A stretch of 13,261 nt of DNA from Sulfuricurvum sp. (GCA_024635855.1 JAGXHZ010000163.1:1-13261), one strand, 5' to 3'; shown: positions 7,011-13,261, numbered from the stretch's first letter. The notes: generated by a model not told the origin, from the sequence alone. A program made the numbers and translations.

Positions 7011-7736
7011 TTACGCACCCATCTCTTCAGTGACAGGCTCAAGATACAACAGACGTCCGCAATGGGGACACATTGTAATCTCTTCACCTTTGATAACTTC
7101 TGAATACACTTTGTCACTCAATGCCATGTAGCATCCCATACATGCTTGATTACGAACCGGTACTGCTGTCGTATTTTTCGCCCAACGACGAATTTTTTGA
7201 TAGAAAGAGAGCCCTTTTTGGTTCATTGCGCCCACAAGAATCTCTTTTTTAGCAAATATTACTTTGCGCTCTTCATCGATACGTGCCAATTTAACATCCA
7301 CATCGGCTTTTACTCCTGAAAGTTTCCCTTCTACTTCGGATGCTTTTGTCTCAAGTTCTTCGATTTTTGCTTTTTTGTGATCGATGAGTTTTTCTAAACG
7401 TCCAATCTCTTCATTGGCAAAATTAACTTGCTCTTTTGCAATTTCTTCTTCAAGCTGAAGTGATTTCATCTCACGTTCAGTTTTGATTTCAGCACTTTTT
7501 TTGCTGTTATCTTCTAGTTTTGCAGAAAGTTCCGCAAGGTGAAGCTCATTTTTTTGCTTCTTAACTTGCTCATCTTTGATCTCACCAGAGAGGGTTGAAA
7601 TCTCGTTTACTAAAGCTGTTTTTGTGGCTAAAAGAGCGTCGTACTGAAGGTTTGCTTCATCAATTTGTGGCTCGAACGCATCGATCTCTTTGTCAATCAA
7701 CGACAAGTCGATTAGCTGCTCTAAATGTTTGTTCAT
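7011..7736 (-). CDS. Zinc-ribbon coiled-coil protein, FlgZ/HP0958-like
   Basis: The 241 residues comprise a long charged coiled coil (about 10-170, rich in KAKIEELE-type heptads) followed by a C4 zinc ribbon with ligands C199, C202, C223 and C226 (ACMGC and MCPHC). The stretch FYQKIRRWAKNTTAV before the ribbon resembles what I recall of Helicobacter pylori HP0958 (FlgZ), which stabilises the sigma factor RpoN and binds flaA mRNA. If the role is conserved, it would link RpoN-dependent flagellar expression to this operon; that is an inference, and homologues also exist in non-motile bacteria as proteins of unknown role. The ATG at 7734-7736 has AAGG seven bases upstream. It lies between the nif3-like gene and waaA. 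Confidence 0.85.
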   Translation of the reverse strand: MNKHLEQLIDLSLIDKEIDAFEPQIDEANLQYDALLATKTALVNEISTLSGEIKDEQVKKQKNELHLAELSAKLEDNSKKSAEIKTEREMKSLQLEEEIAKEQVNFANEEIGRLEKLIDHKKAKIEELETKASEVEGKLSGVKADVDVKLARIDEERKVIFAKKEILVGAMNQKGLSFYQKIRRWAKNTTAVPVRNQACMGCYMALSDKVYSEVIKGEEITMCPHCGRLLYLEPVTEEMGA

Positions 7737-7763
7737 AATGTGCCTTTTTGGGGGTGCTTCATC

Positions 7764-8486
7764 TCAATGGTAAGAGAATGGGTTTTTTGATGGTGAAATT
7801 ATAACACTCAAACCTAATTTTTCCAAGTGTGTTGCCAATATCTCTCCAAAATAGCATTCACTTTCATAATGACCGATGTCCAGCATAGACAATCCAAGGG
7901 CTTTTGCTTCCATCGCATCGTGATATTTTATGTCTCCGGTTAAAAAACAATCTGCTTGGATATTTCGCATTAATGATGCACCGGAACCGGTTACCAAAGC
8001 ACACGAACGGATATGATCATGACACTGTACACTTCGGATATGGTCAAGCCCCATCGCTTTTTTGATTTTAGCGGCAAAAAGTTCAAACGGTTCATCCACT
8101 CCTAAATAGGCGACAAATCCCTCTTTAGCAATGATCTCATACCCTAATACTTTTGTTGCAACGTATTCGTTGAGATGAGTTTGATCGAAATTTGTATGCA
8201 TGGCGATGTTGGAAATATTTTTACGAATCATCGGGGCGAGAAGTTTAGCGGGATATTGGTTGAATTGTAATTGTTTAAGTCCACCGAAGATAAGCGGGTG
8301 GTGAGTAATGAGCAACGCATTATCAGGAATGGAGTCCAGTAATGATTCATCCAAATCAATCGAGAGAACGACCGTAGAAATCTCCTGAGTAAAATCACCG
8401 ACCAACAGTCCTGAGTTATCCCAACTCTCTTGAAGTGCAAAAGGGGAAAGTTCATCTAAAAAGGTATAAATTTCGCGTACTGTCAT
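7764..8486 (-). CDS. Nif3-like dinuclear metal-centre protein (YbgI/DUF34 family)
   Basis: This is a member of the widespread YbgI/Nif3 (DUF34) family, ring-shaped hexamers with a two-metal site on each subunit. It is sometimes annotated as GTP cyclohydrolase 1 type 2; its true cellular reaction is unsettled. The 240-residue protein shows the expected metal ligands: H62-H63 in THHPLIFGG, D101 in HTNFDQTH, and H206/E210 in DIGHYESE, matching the spacing of E. coli YbgI. Its ATG (8484-8486) overlaps the TGA of the upstream NYN gene as ATGA, with AAAGGAG about eight bases upstream, so translation is coupled. The N-terminus MTVREIYTFLDELSPFALQESWDNSG is typical. Confidence 0.92.
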   Translation of the reverse strand: MTVREIYTFLDELSPFALQESWDNSGLLVGDFTQEISTVVLSIDLDESLLDSIPDNALLITHHPLIFGGLKQLQFNQYPAKLLAPMIRKNISNIAMHTNFDQTHLNEYVATKVLGYEIIAKEGFVAYLGVDEPFELFAAKIKKAMGLDHIRSVQCHDHIRSCALVTGSGASLMRNIQADCFLTGDIKYHDAMEAKALGLSMLDIGHYESECYFGEILATHLEKLGLSVIISPSKNPFSYH

Positions 8487-9226
8487 TTTTCATAACTCCT
8501 TTTCTTGCGCTTTACTCTCACGTGAATAGATTGAGAGCCGGAAAGTGGATCGGAATATTTGAACTCAAACTCTCCTAACCCTTCGATCAAATCGACCAAT
8601 TTTTTGTATCCAAAACTGCGAGGGTCAAATTCGGGAGATTTGTTGATCAAGTTTTGACCGATAGCCCCCATATACGACCACCCTGCTTCGTTTGTTGTAT
8701 CTTCGACCGCATTACGTACCAATTCTAACAGAGCTTTCGTATCATGTTTGACGGTAGAGGGTGCGATTGGGGCAGTTGTTGCAGAAGAACGGCGGAGATT
8801 TTCGGTATAGATAAATTTATCGCACGCACCGATAAACGATTTGGGTGTTTTTTGCTCTCCAAATCCAAAAACTTGAACTCCCGATTCACGAATACGGCTT
8901 GCAAGCCTCGTAAAGTCACTGTCACTGGAAACAATGCAAAAACCGTCAAAATTTTTCGTATACAGCAAATCCATCGCATCAATAATCATGGCGCTGTCAG
9001 TCGCGTTTTTCCCTGTTGTGTAGGCAAATTGCTGCATCGGATGAAGTCCGTGTTCAAGCAGCACATTTTTCCATCCCTTGAGTTTTACGTCTGTCCAATC
9101 CCCATAAATACGTTTAACGCTTGCCACGCCATGTCCGGCGATTTCATCCAATAAGCCGGCAATGATAGAAGGCTGAGAATTATCCGCATCGATCAATACG
9201 GCCAGTCGTGCTTGGTTTTGGTTCAC
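8483..9226 (-). CDS. NYN-domain / OST-HTH (LOTUS) RNA-binding protein, LabA/DUF88-like
   Basis: The product (247 residues) is a two-domain protein. The N-terminal NYN domain (about 5-142) has the PIN-like acidic residues expected of a nuclease: D13/D15 in LIDADN, D77 in NATDSAM, and D102/D104 in SSDSDF. After a Ser/Thr/Pro-rich linker (about 147-160) comes an OST-HTH/LOTUS winged-helix domain (about 162-237, with GWSYMGAIGQNL and FGYKKLVDLIE). OST-HTH domains bind RNA, some preferring G-quadruplex RNA; substrates of bacterial family members are mostly unknown. The start is GTG at 9224-9226, overlapping the TGA of the TPR gene by four bases, with AAAGGA upstream. It overlaps the nif3-like gene by four bases, so all three are translationally coupled. 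Confidence 0.9.
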   Translation of the reverse strand: MNQNQARLAVLIDADNSQPSIIAGLLDEIAGHGVASVKRIYGDWTDVKLKGWKNVLLEHGLHPMQQFAYTTGKNATDSAMIIDAMDLLYTKNFDGFCIVSSDSDFTRLASRIRESGVQVFGFGEQKTPKSFIGACDKFIYTENLRRSSATTAPIAPSTVKHDTKALLELVRNAVEDTTNEAGWSYMGAIGQNLINKSPEFDPRSFGYKKLVDLIEGLGEFEFKYSDPLSGSQSIHVRVKRKKRSYEK

Positions 9227-9819
9227 TTAACGTCCTTTAATTGCTCCAGCGCTTCGCGTGCTTCTTTGAAATCTTCTTGTAAAGCAAGTGCTTTCAAATA
9301 CATCTGCTCTGCCCTCTCAACGTCTCCTTTATCATTAAAGAGATTTCCATAGTTATAGTAGGTTACTGCGTATTTTGTATCTATGGCAAGCGCTTTTTCA
9401 TAGTGTTCTTGTGCATGCTCAAAATCACCTTGGGCTTTATATATGGAGGCTATGGCTAGGTGGGTTAAATCATCCGTCGCATCAAGTTCCAACGAACGGG
9501 CGTAGAGAGAAATTGCTTCTTCCATATCTCCCATCTTGCCATTGATAAAGGCACGTTTGTTAAGGATCTCAGTGTTATTTGGAAATTGGGTATTCGCGCG
9601 GTTAAGCTTCTCCAACGCACGCTCTAAATCTCCTTCACTGTACGCTTCATCGGCTTCTACGATTAAATCCGCTGAGTTATCACTCAAAACATCCTTGGTC
9701 GAAATCGGTTCTGACGCTTCATTTTTTTGAAGAGGATCTTCCAATGTTTGAACGTGACGATAAATCTGGTAGGCAAAAAATACGGTTGCACCCAACATAA
9801 TAATGGCAAATATACTCAT
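9223..9819 (-). CDS. Membrane-anchored tetratricopeptide-repeat protein
   Basis: A 198-residue protein with one N-terminal membrane segment (MSIFAIIMLGATVFFAYQIY, residues 1-20), a short polar linker, and about four TPR units from residue 50 to the end (recognisable from EAYSEGDLERALEKL, GKMGDMEEAISLYARSLELD, KAQGDFEHAQEHYEKALAID and NDKGDVERAEQMYLKALAL). TPRs form a superhelical protein-binding surface, here probably facing the periplasm or cytoplasm depending on topology. The frame is open with a TTG start to 9840, but the ATG at 9817-9819 has a strong AAGGAG five to ten bases upstream and a hydrophobic start, so it is preferred. First gene of the leftward operon; partner proteins unknown. 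Confidence 0.88.
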   Translation of the reverse strand: MSIFAIIMLGATVFFAYQIYRHVQTLEDPLQKNEASEPISTKDVLSDNSADLIVEADEAYSEGDLERALEKLNRANTQFPNNTEILNKRAFINGKMGDMEEAISLYARSLELDATDDLTHLAIASIYKAQGDFEHAQEHYEKALAIDTKYAVTYYNYGNLFNDKGDVERAEQMYLKALALQEDFKEAREALEQLKDVK

Positions 9820-9840
9820 AGAACTCCTTTTTGTAATCAA

Positions 9841-9853
9841 AGTATACTATAAT
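9841..9853. promoter_or_regulatory. Overlapping divergent -10 boxes for the TPR operon (-) and ppk (+)
   Basis: The 62-base gap between the two divergent starts contains TATAAT on the rightward strand at 9848-9853 and TATACT on the leftward strand at 9846-9841, almost touching. Start sites would fall near 9860 for ppk and near 9834 for the TPR gene, the latter leaving a 15-base leader that contains its AAGGAG. Neither has a clear -35. The proximity means polymerases on the two sides probably compete. Confidence 0.55.
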
Positions 9854-9881
9854 CGCAACAACATAATAATAGGTACGCAGC

Positions 9882-11981
9882 ATGCACAGTAATTTAAAAG
9901 ATCCAGCCCTTTATATCAACCGTGAACTTTCATGGCTTCATTTTAATACCCGTGTTTTAGGGCAAGCACAAGACGAGTCCTTACCGTTACTTGAACGCTT
10001 GAAATTTCTTGCGATTTACGGAACCAATCTTGATGAATTTTACATGATTCGCGTTGCAGGACTCAAAAAACTCTTTAGTGCAGGTGTCAACGTCTCCGGT
10101 GCCGATCGATTTACTCCACTCCATCAGCTTCGTGAAATACGGACGTATCTCCACACTGAGCAACAAGCGGTGGAAGAATGTTTACTGGGAATAATGCAGT
10201 CTCTTGAGAAAGAGGGGATTTTTTTCAAATCGTACAAAGAGGTAACGCAGCAAGAACAGCAGTATTTGGATCGTTATTTTCACGAAAACATCTATTCGGT
10301 TATTGTTCCTATTGCCATTGATGCTACCCATCCGTTCCCTCATCTCAATAACCTCGGATTTGGGCAAATTGTCAAACTCAGAGACAAAGATGATACAGCA
10401 ATCGAACGCTATGGACTGATCCGTATACCGCGAGTTTTACCTCGCTTTGTGGACATCGATAACCGTATTTATGTCCCGATCGGAAGCGTTGTTGCCGAAC
10501 ACATCGATGATCTTTTCCCCGGATATGAACTCATCAAATTTTCGGCATTTCGCGTCACTCGCAATGCCGATATCGCTATCGAAGAAGAAGAAGCGGATGA
10601 TTTTATGGAGATGCTCGAAGAAGGGCTGAAGCTCCGTAAAAAAGGGGAGTTGGTTCGACTGGAACTGAGCAATCACGCCGATGATGATTTGCTCAATTTC
10701 TTTAACCGTCACGCCAACGTTTTCAAAGATGACATTTACCGTTTTCAAACGTATCTCAATCTCGGAGCACTCTGGCAAGTAGTTGGGAATAAAGATTTTG
10801 CCCATCTTACGAGTCCCAGTTTTAAACCTCGAAATCTACCTCCACTCAATTCAGACGAGAATTTGTACTCCATTCTCGATAAACAAGATCTTGTGATCTT
10901 TCACCCTTTTGAGAGTTTTGAACCCGTTGTTCGCCTGATCCAAACGGCAGCAAAAGATCCCGATGTTGTTTCCATTCGTATGACACTCTATCGCTCAGGC
11001 TCCAAATCCGTTATCGTCCAATCTCTTATTGCCGCAGCTGAATCGGGCAAACAAGTAACGGTTATGGTGGAGCTCAAAGCCCGTTTCGATGAAGAAAACA
11101 ACCTCATCTGGGCAAAAGCACTTGAAAGTGCCGGAGCGCATGTTATTTATGGTATTTCAGGGTTTAAAGTTCATGCCAAAGCCGCGCTCATAACCCGTCG
11201 TGTTGGCGGAAAACTCAAACAATACGGTCACCTTGCTACGGGTAATTATAACCCCTCTACCGCAACCGTCTATACCGATATCAGTTATATGACCTCCAAT
11301 GATGCCATCACCAACGACATGACCCGATTTTTTCATTTTTTGACCGGTTTTAGCAAAAAAGGGAAACTCAACGAGCTGTATATGGCTCCAACCCAGATTA
11401 AACCTAAAATTCTCTCTCTTATCCATAACGAAACCCGTATGGGAGCCGAAGGAATTATCATCGCTAAGATGAATGCTCTTGTCGATGATGATATTATTAA
11501 AGCTTTGTATAAAGCATCTCAAGCGGGTGTTAAAATCCAGCTTATTATTCGAGGAGTGTGCTGTTTGCGTCCTGGGGTTGAGGGGATCAGTGAGAACATC
11601 CGTGTTATCTCCATCATCGGAAAATATCTTGAGCATGCTCGGATTTTTTATTTCAAACACTCTACGCCGCAAACGTACATTTCCAGTGCCGATTGGATGC
11701 CTCGTAACCTTTTACGTCGTATCGAACTGCTCACACCGATTGCAGGAGAAGAGGCTTCGGGTAAACTTCTTCAAATTTTGCAATTGCAGATTTCGGATAA
11801 TGTTTTGGCGCATGAGCTTCAAAGTGATGGAACGTATACCAAAATTGCTCACGAAAGCAACAATGCCATCAACTCTCACCAAATTGTTGAAAGCACGACC
11901 AATAAAGTATATAATTCCGCCAAAAAACAATCTCCCAATTACATGCAGCAACTCACGTCACGCTTGTTTAGAGAAAGTTGA
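9882..11981 (+). CDS. ppk: Polyphosphate kinase 1
   Basis: PPK1 makes inorganic polyphosphate from ATP reversibly. The 699-residue protein has the N-terminal domain (YINRELSWLHFNTRVL, then ATHPFPHLNNLGFG near residue 150) and two phospholipase-D-like C-terminal domains. The autophosphorylated histidine pair is visible: H431 in FKVHAKAALITRR and H450 in GHLATGNYN, with the same 19-residue spacing as E. coli H435 and H454. The protein ends with a polar tail (about residues 650-699, YNSAKKQSPNYMQQL) that is probably disordered. The ATG follows only a weak AGG. It is divergent from the TPR operon and followed after 16 bases by the gamma-carbonic anhydrase gene, so those two are probably co-transcribed. 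Confidence 0.97.
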   Translation: MHSNLKDPALYINRELSWLHFNTRVLGQAQDESLPLLERLKFLAIYGTNLDEFYMIRVAGLKKLFSAGVNVSGADRFTPLHQLREIRTYLHTEQQAVEECLLGIMQSLEKEGIFFKSYKEVTQQEQQYLDRYFHENIYSVIVPIAIDATHPFPHLNNLGFGQIVKLRDKDDTAIERYGLIRIPRVLPRFVDIDNRIYVPIGSVVAEHIDDLFPGYELIKFSAFRVTRNADIAIEEEEADDFMEMLEEGLKLRKKGELVRLELSNHADDDLLNFFNRHANVFKDDIYRFQTYLNLGALWQVVGNKDFAHLTSPSFKPRNLPPLNSDENLYSILDKQDLVIFHPFESFEPVVRLIQTAAKDPDVVSIRMTLYRSGSKSVIVQSLIAAAESGKQVTVMVELKARFDEENNLIWAKALESAGAHVIYGISGFKVHAKAALITRRVGGKLKQYGHLATGNYNPSTATVYTDISYMTSNDAITNDMTRFFHFLTGFSKKGKLNELYMAPTQIKPKILSLIHNETRMGAEGIIIAKMNALVDDDIIKALYKASQAGVKIQLIIRGVCCLRPGVEGISENIRVISIIGKYLEHARIFYFKHSTPQTYISSADWMPRNLLRRIELLTPIAGEEASGKLLQILQLQISDNVLAHELQSDGTYTKIAHESNNAINSHQIVESTTNKVYNSAKKQSPNYMQQLTSRLFRES

Positions 11982-11997
11982 CCCACAAGGAACATCT

Positions 11998-12534
11998 ATG
12001 ATCGGAAATTATCTCAACTATACTCCAACCTTCAAAGAGCGAGTTTGGATTGCCCCCTCTTCCGATGTTATTGGTCGCGTTGAAATGGGCGAAGATGTGA
12101 GCATTTGGTTTGGGTGCGTTGTGCGCGGTGATGTCCATTTTATCAAAATCGGTGATCGCAGCAACATCCAAGATTTAAGCATGATTCACGTTACCCATCA
12201 CAAGCGTGATGATATGAGCGATGGGCATCCTACCATAATCGGCAACGATGTCACCGTAGGTCATCGCGTCATGCTCCATGGCTGTACGATCGAAGACGCC
12301 TGTCTCATCGGTATGAGTGCCACAATCCTCGATGGAGCCGTAATCGGTAAAGAATCCATCGTCGGTGCGGGTGCATTGGTCACTAAAAATAAAATATTCC
12401 CTCCCCGCTCGCTCATCATGGGAAGCCCTGCGAAAGTGGTGAGAGAACTCACCGACGAAGAGGTAGCAGAACTCTACGCATCTGCACAACGGTATGTGAG
12501 TTTTAAAGAGAACTACCGCGTGCCGAATGTTTGA
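11998..12534 (+). CDS. Gamma-carbonic anhydrase family protein (YrdA-like)
   Basis: A 178-residue left-handed beta-helix hexapeptide-repeat protein of the YrdA/CaiE gamma-class. The three zinc ligands of the class are present: H64 in SMIHVTHH, H89 and H94 in VGHRVMLHG. Arg43 and Asp45 in VVRGDVHFI also match. Repeats IGDRSNIQDL, IGNDVTVGHRV, and IGKESIVGAGALV follow the hexapeptide pattern, and a C-terminal helical cap (SPAKVVRELTDEEVAELYASAQRYV) completes the fold. Many members bind zinc but show little or no carbonic anhydrase activity, so function is not certain. The reading frame is open far upstream, inside ppk, but the ATG at 11998-12000 has AAGGAA six bases before it and aligns with the family start. 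It is 16 bases behind ppk. Confidence 0.93.
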   Translation: MIGNYLNYTPTFKERVWIAPSSDVIGRVEMGEDVSIWFGCVVRGDVHFIKIGDRSNIQDLSMIHVTHHKRDDMSDGHPTIIGNDVTVGHRVMLHGCTIEDACLIGMSATILDGAVIGKESIVGAGALVTKNKIFPPRSLIMGSPAKVVRELTDEEVAELYASAQRYVSFKENYRVPNV

Positions 12535-12560
12535 ATAAATGAATTAGCCCGCTCTCGCTT

Positions 12561-12589
12561 TGTCATTCCGTGCTCCGACACGGAATCCA
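12561..12589. repeat. Short palindromic intergenic repeat (ATTCC...GGAAT type)
   Basis: An 8-base perfect inverted repeat (ATTCCGTG, 12565-12572, and CACGGAAT, 12579-12586) with a six-base loop, flanked by TGTC and CCA. The layout GTCATTCC...GGAATCCA resembles the small dispersed extragenic repeats found in many proteobacteria and the Neisseria dRS3 consensus ATTCCCNNNNNNNNGGGAAT, though the inner bases differ. It lies 31 bases after the gamma-CA stop. It could act as a weak transcription stop (a T run, CTTTTT, follows about 14 bases later). Only one copy is visible here. Confidence 0.6.
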
Positions 12590-12646
12590 TCCCCTCTCCA
12601 CTTTTTACCCACTGCCCATATTTTAATCACACTATATAACAGAATA

Positions 12647-12676
12647 TTTGCAAATCAAATCTCATCTTGCTATAAT
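12647..12676 (+). promoter_or_regulatory. Sigma-70-type promoter of the PemK/MazF-like gene
   Basis: TATAAT at 12671-12676 is preceded by TGC, giving an extended -10, with TTTGCA at 12647-12652 as a plausible -35 at an 18-base spacing. It lies 46 bases before the toxin ATG. Transcription would begin near 12683, leaving about 40 bases of leader that contain a six-codon ORF (ATG at 12686). The region is AT-rich and has no other gene. Confidence 0.65.
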
Positions 12677-12722
12677 CCTTACATCATGTTAAAAATTACG
12701 AAATAATTATTTGGGCTAGTCA

Positions 12723-13130
12723 ATGAAACAGTTTGATGAATGGAATACGTTAAAAAAACAAGTCGAAAACCGTACCCATATCAATATCAAAGAGGGGCAG
12801 ATTTATTATGCTTATCTCGGAGAAAATATCGGATACGAACAATCGGGCAAAGGGGATGAGTTTTTTCGTCCGGTTGTCGTTTTTAAAGTGTTCAGCAATA
12901 CTGTTTTTTGGGCACTTCCCCTTTCGACGACGAGCAGACGGGGCAAGTTTTATCACGAGTTTTCTTTTCGTCCTAATGTTACGAGTGTGGCGATCCTCTC
13001 ACAGATTAAACTGATGGATACGAAACGGCTGTACAACAAAATCGGGCGGATGAAAAAGTGTGATTTTGATCTTATGAAAGGGAAGTTTGTAGAGATTGTT
13101 CAGGACGGGCGAACCGTCCCAGAGCCATAA
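12723..13130 (+). CDS. Solitary PemK/MazF-family toxin-like protein
   Basis: This 135-residue protein resembles the PemK/MazF (CcdB-fold) endoribonuclease family: GQIYYAYLGENIGYEQ-SGKG (25-44) corresponds to the first strand and loop, FFRPVVVFK (47-55) carries the conserved arginine (R49), followed by LPLSTT (66-71), and the SVAILSQIKLMDTKRL-KIGR (88-109) segment. MazF-type toxins cleave mRNA at short sites. An N-terminal extension of about 24 residues (MKQFDEWNTLKKQVENRTHI) is longer than in typical MazF. No antitoxin ORF is seen within 180 bases upstream; the stop-to-edge region downstream has none that convinces. The ribosome binding site is weak (GGG). It may be an orphan toxin, a regulator, or a member of a standalone family. 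Activity is not established. Confidence 0.8.
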   Translation: MKQFDEWNTLKKQVENRTHINIKEGQIYYAYLGENIGYEQSGKGDEFFRPVVVFKVFSNTVFWALPLSTTSRRGKFYHEFSFRPNVTSVAILSQIKLMDTKRLYNKIGRMKKCDFDLMKGKFVEIVQDGRTVPEP

Positions 13131-13150
13131 TTTCAGGCATTTGTACGATG

Positions 13151-13179
13151 ATTATAACACAACCATTTTTTAAAGTCAA
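13151..13179 (-). promoter_or_regulatory. Near-consensus sigma-70 promoter antisense to the PemK/MazF-like gene
   Basis: On the leftward strand TTGACT (13179-13174) and TATAAT (13156-13151) are separated by exactly 17 bases: 11 of 12 hexamer bases match consensus. Transcription would start near 13144 and run leftwards into the 3' end of the toxin-like gene, through the stop codon. Sites this good are rare by chance, but AT-rich intergenic sequence does produce them. There is no obvious leftward gene to serve, apart from an uncertain 22-codon ORF beginning at 13140. Confidence 0.55.
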
Positions 13180-13184
13180 TATCA

Positions 13185-13203
13185 GCCCCCTAACCCTCCC
13201 CAC
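13185..13203 (-). other. G-rich tract on the leftward strand
   Basis: The leftward strand carries runs of four, three and five G (13201-13198, 13196-13194, 13190-13186) separated by A and TTA, immediately upstream of the antisense promoter -35. Three runs is one short of a canonical four-run G-quadruplex, so a fully folded quadruplex from this stretch alone is not expected. Confidence 0.55.
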
Positions 13204-13215
13204 GTCTGCGCTCTT

Positions 13216-13257
<42 letters not shown>

Positions 13258-13261
13258 AACG

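Noticed and set aside
9820..9840. TTG start for the TPR protein at 9840
   Set aside because: It would place the membrane segment seven residues in and lacks a ribosome binding site. The ATG at 9819 has AAGGAG just upstream, and the candidate start site near 9834 would fall within the extension.
11157..11672. 171-residue ORF antisense to ppk
   Set aside because: A shadow of the ppk coding strand, with low-complexity residue use and no motif; no promoter or ribosome binding site supports it.
11473..11997. Open frame inside ppk, upstream of and continuous with the gamma-carbonic anhydrase gene
   Set aside because: It is out of frame with the clearly coding ppk and has no family similarity; the internal ATG at 11998 has a Shine-Dalgarno and matches the family start.
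13103..13119. GGACGG...CCGTCC hairpin near the end of the pemK-like gene, as a terminator
   Set aside because: It lies inside the coding sequence before the stop and has no T run on either side, so it is more likely a codon-level accident.

Overview
The window looks like chromosomal backbone of a Campylobacterota (epsilonproteobacterial) genome, most likely a free-living sulfur-oxidiser of the Sulfuricurvum/Sulfurimonas type. That assignment rests on three things: the gene order (a nif3-like, flgZ-like, waaA, pseudouridine synthase, ffh, rpsP, khpA, rimM, trmD, rplS series, which from memory matches the Campylobacter jejuni Cj0705-Cj0714 region), the HP0958/FlgZ-type zinc-ribbon protein, and a moderate GC content by eye. 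No database search was possible, so genus is an inference.

Layout. Bases 1-1349 read rightwards: the last codons of ispE, then smpB (trans-translation) and a CorA/ZntB-type cation channel gene. They meet a leftward block at a structured convergent terminator (1354-1401). The leftward block (9819 down to 1411) has three parts. An upstream operon, TPR membrane protein > NYN/OST-HTH RNA-binding protein > Nif3-like > FlgZ-like > waaA, is held together by 4-base stop/start overlaps and short gaps. A pseudouridine synthase gene follows with its own extended -10 promoter. Then comes the translation operon ffh > rpsP > khpA > rimM > trmD > rplS, with a strong hairpin in the ffh-rpsP gap and overlapping or abutting genes at the rimM, trmD and rplS junctions.

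From 9882 the strand switches: ppk (polyphosphate kinase 1) is read rightwards from a divergent promoter shared with the TPR gene, followed 16 bases later by a gamma-carbonic-anhydrase-family gene. After a 188-base spacer holding a short dispersed-repeat-like palindrome and a good sigma-70 promoter lies a solitary PemK/MazF-family toxin-like gene. The last 130 bases have no convincing gene but are unusual: a near-consensus sigma-70 promoter pointing back at the toxin gene (antisense), a G-rich tract, and a 39-base (GA)19 microsatellite running almost to the window edge.

Most genes are ordinary housekeeping genes for ribosome assembly, tRNA/rRNA modification, protein targeting, ribosome rescue, LPS core synthesis and phosphate storage. 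The accessory and least explained part is 12535-13261 (palindromic repeat, lone toxin, antisense promoter, microsatellite). Second-tier points of interest are an internal 45-base duplication in the corA-like gene and the hairpin that may set rpsP expression relative to ffh. I found no tRNA, rRNA, CRISPR array, insertion sequence or prophage gene.
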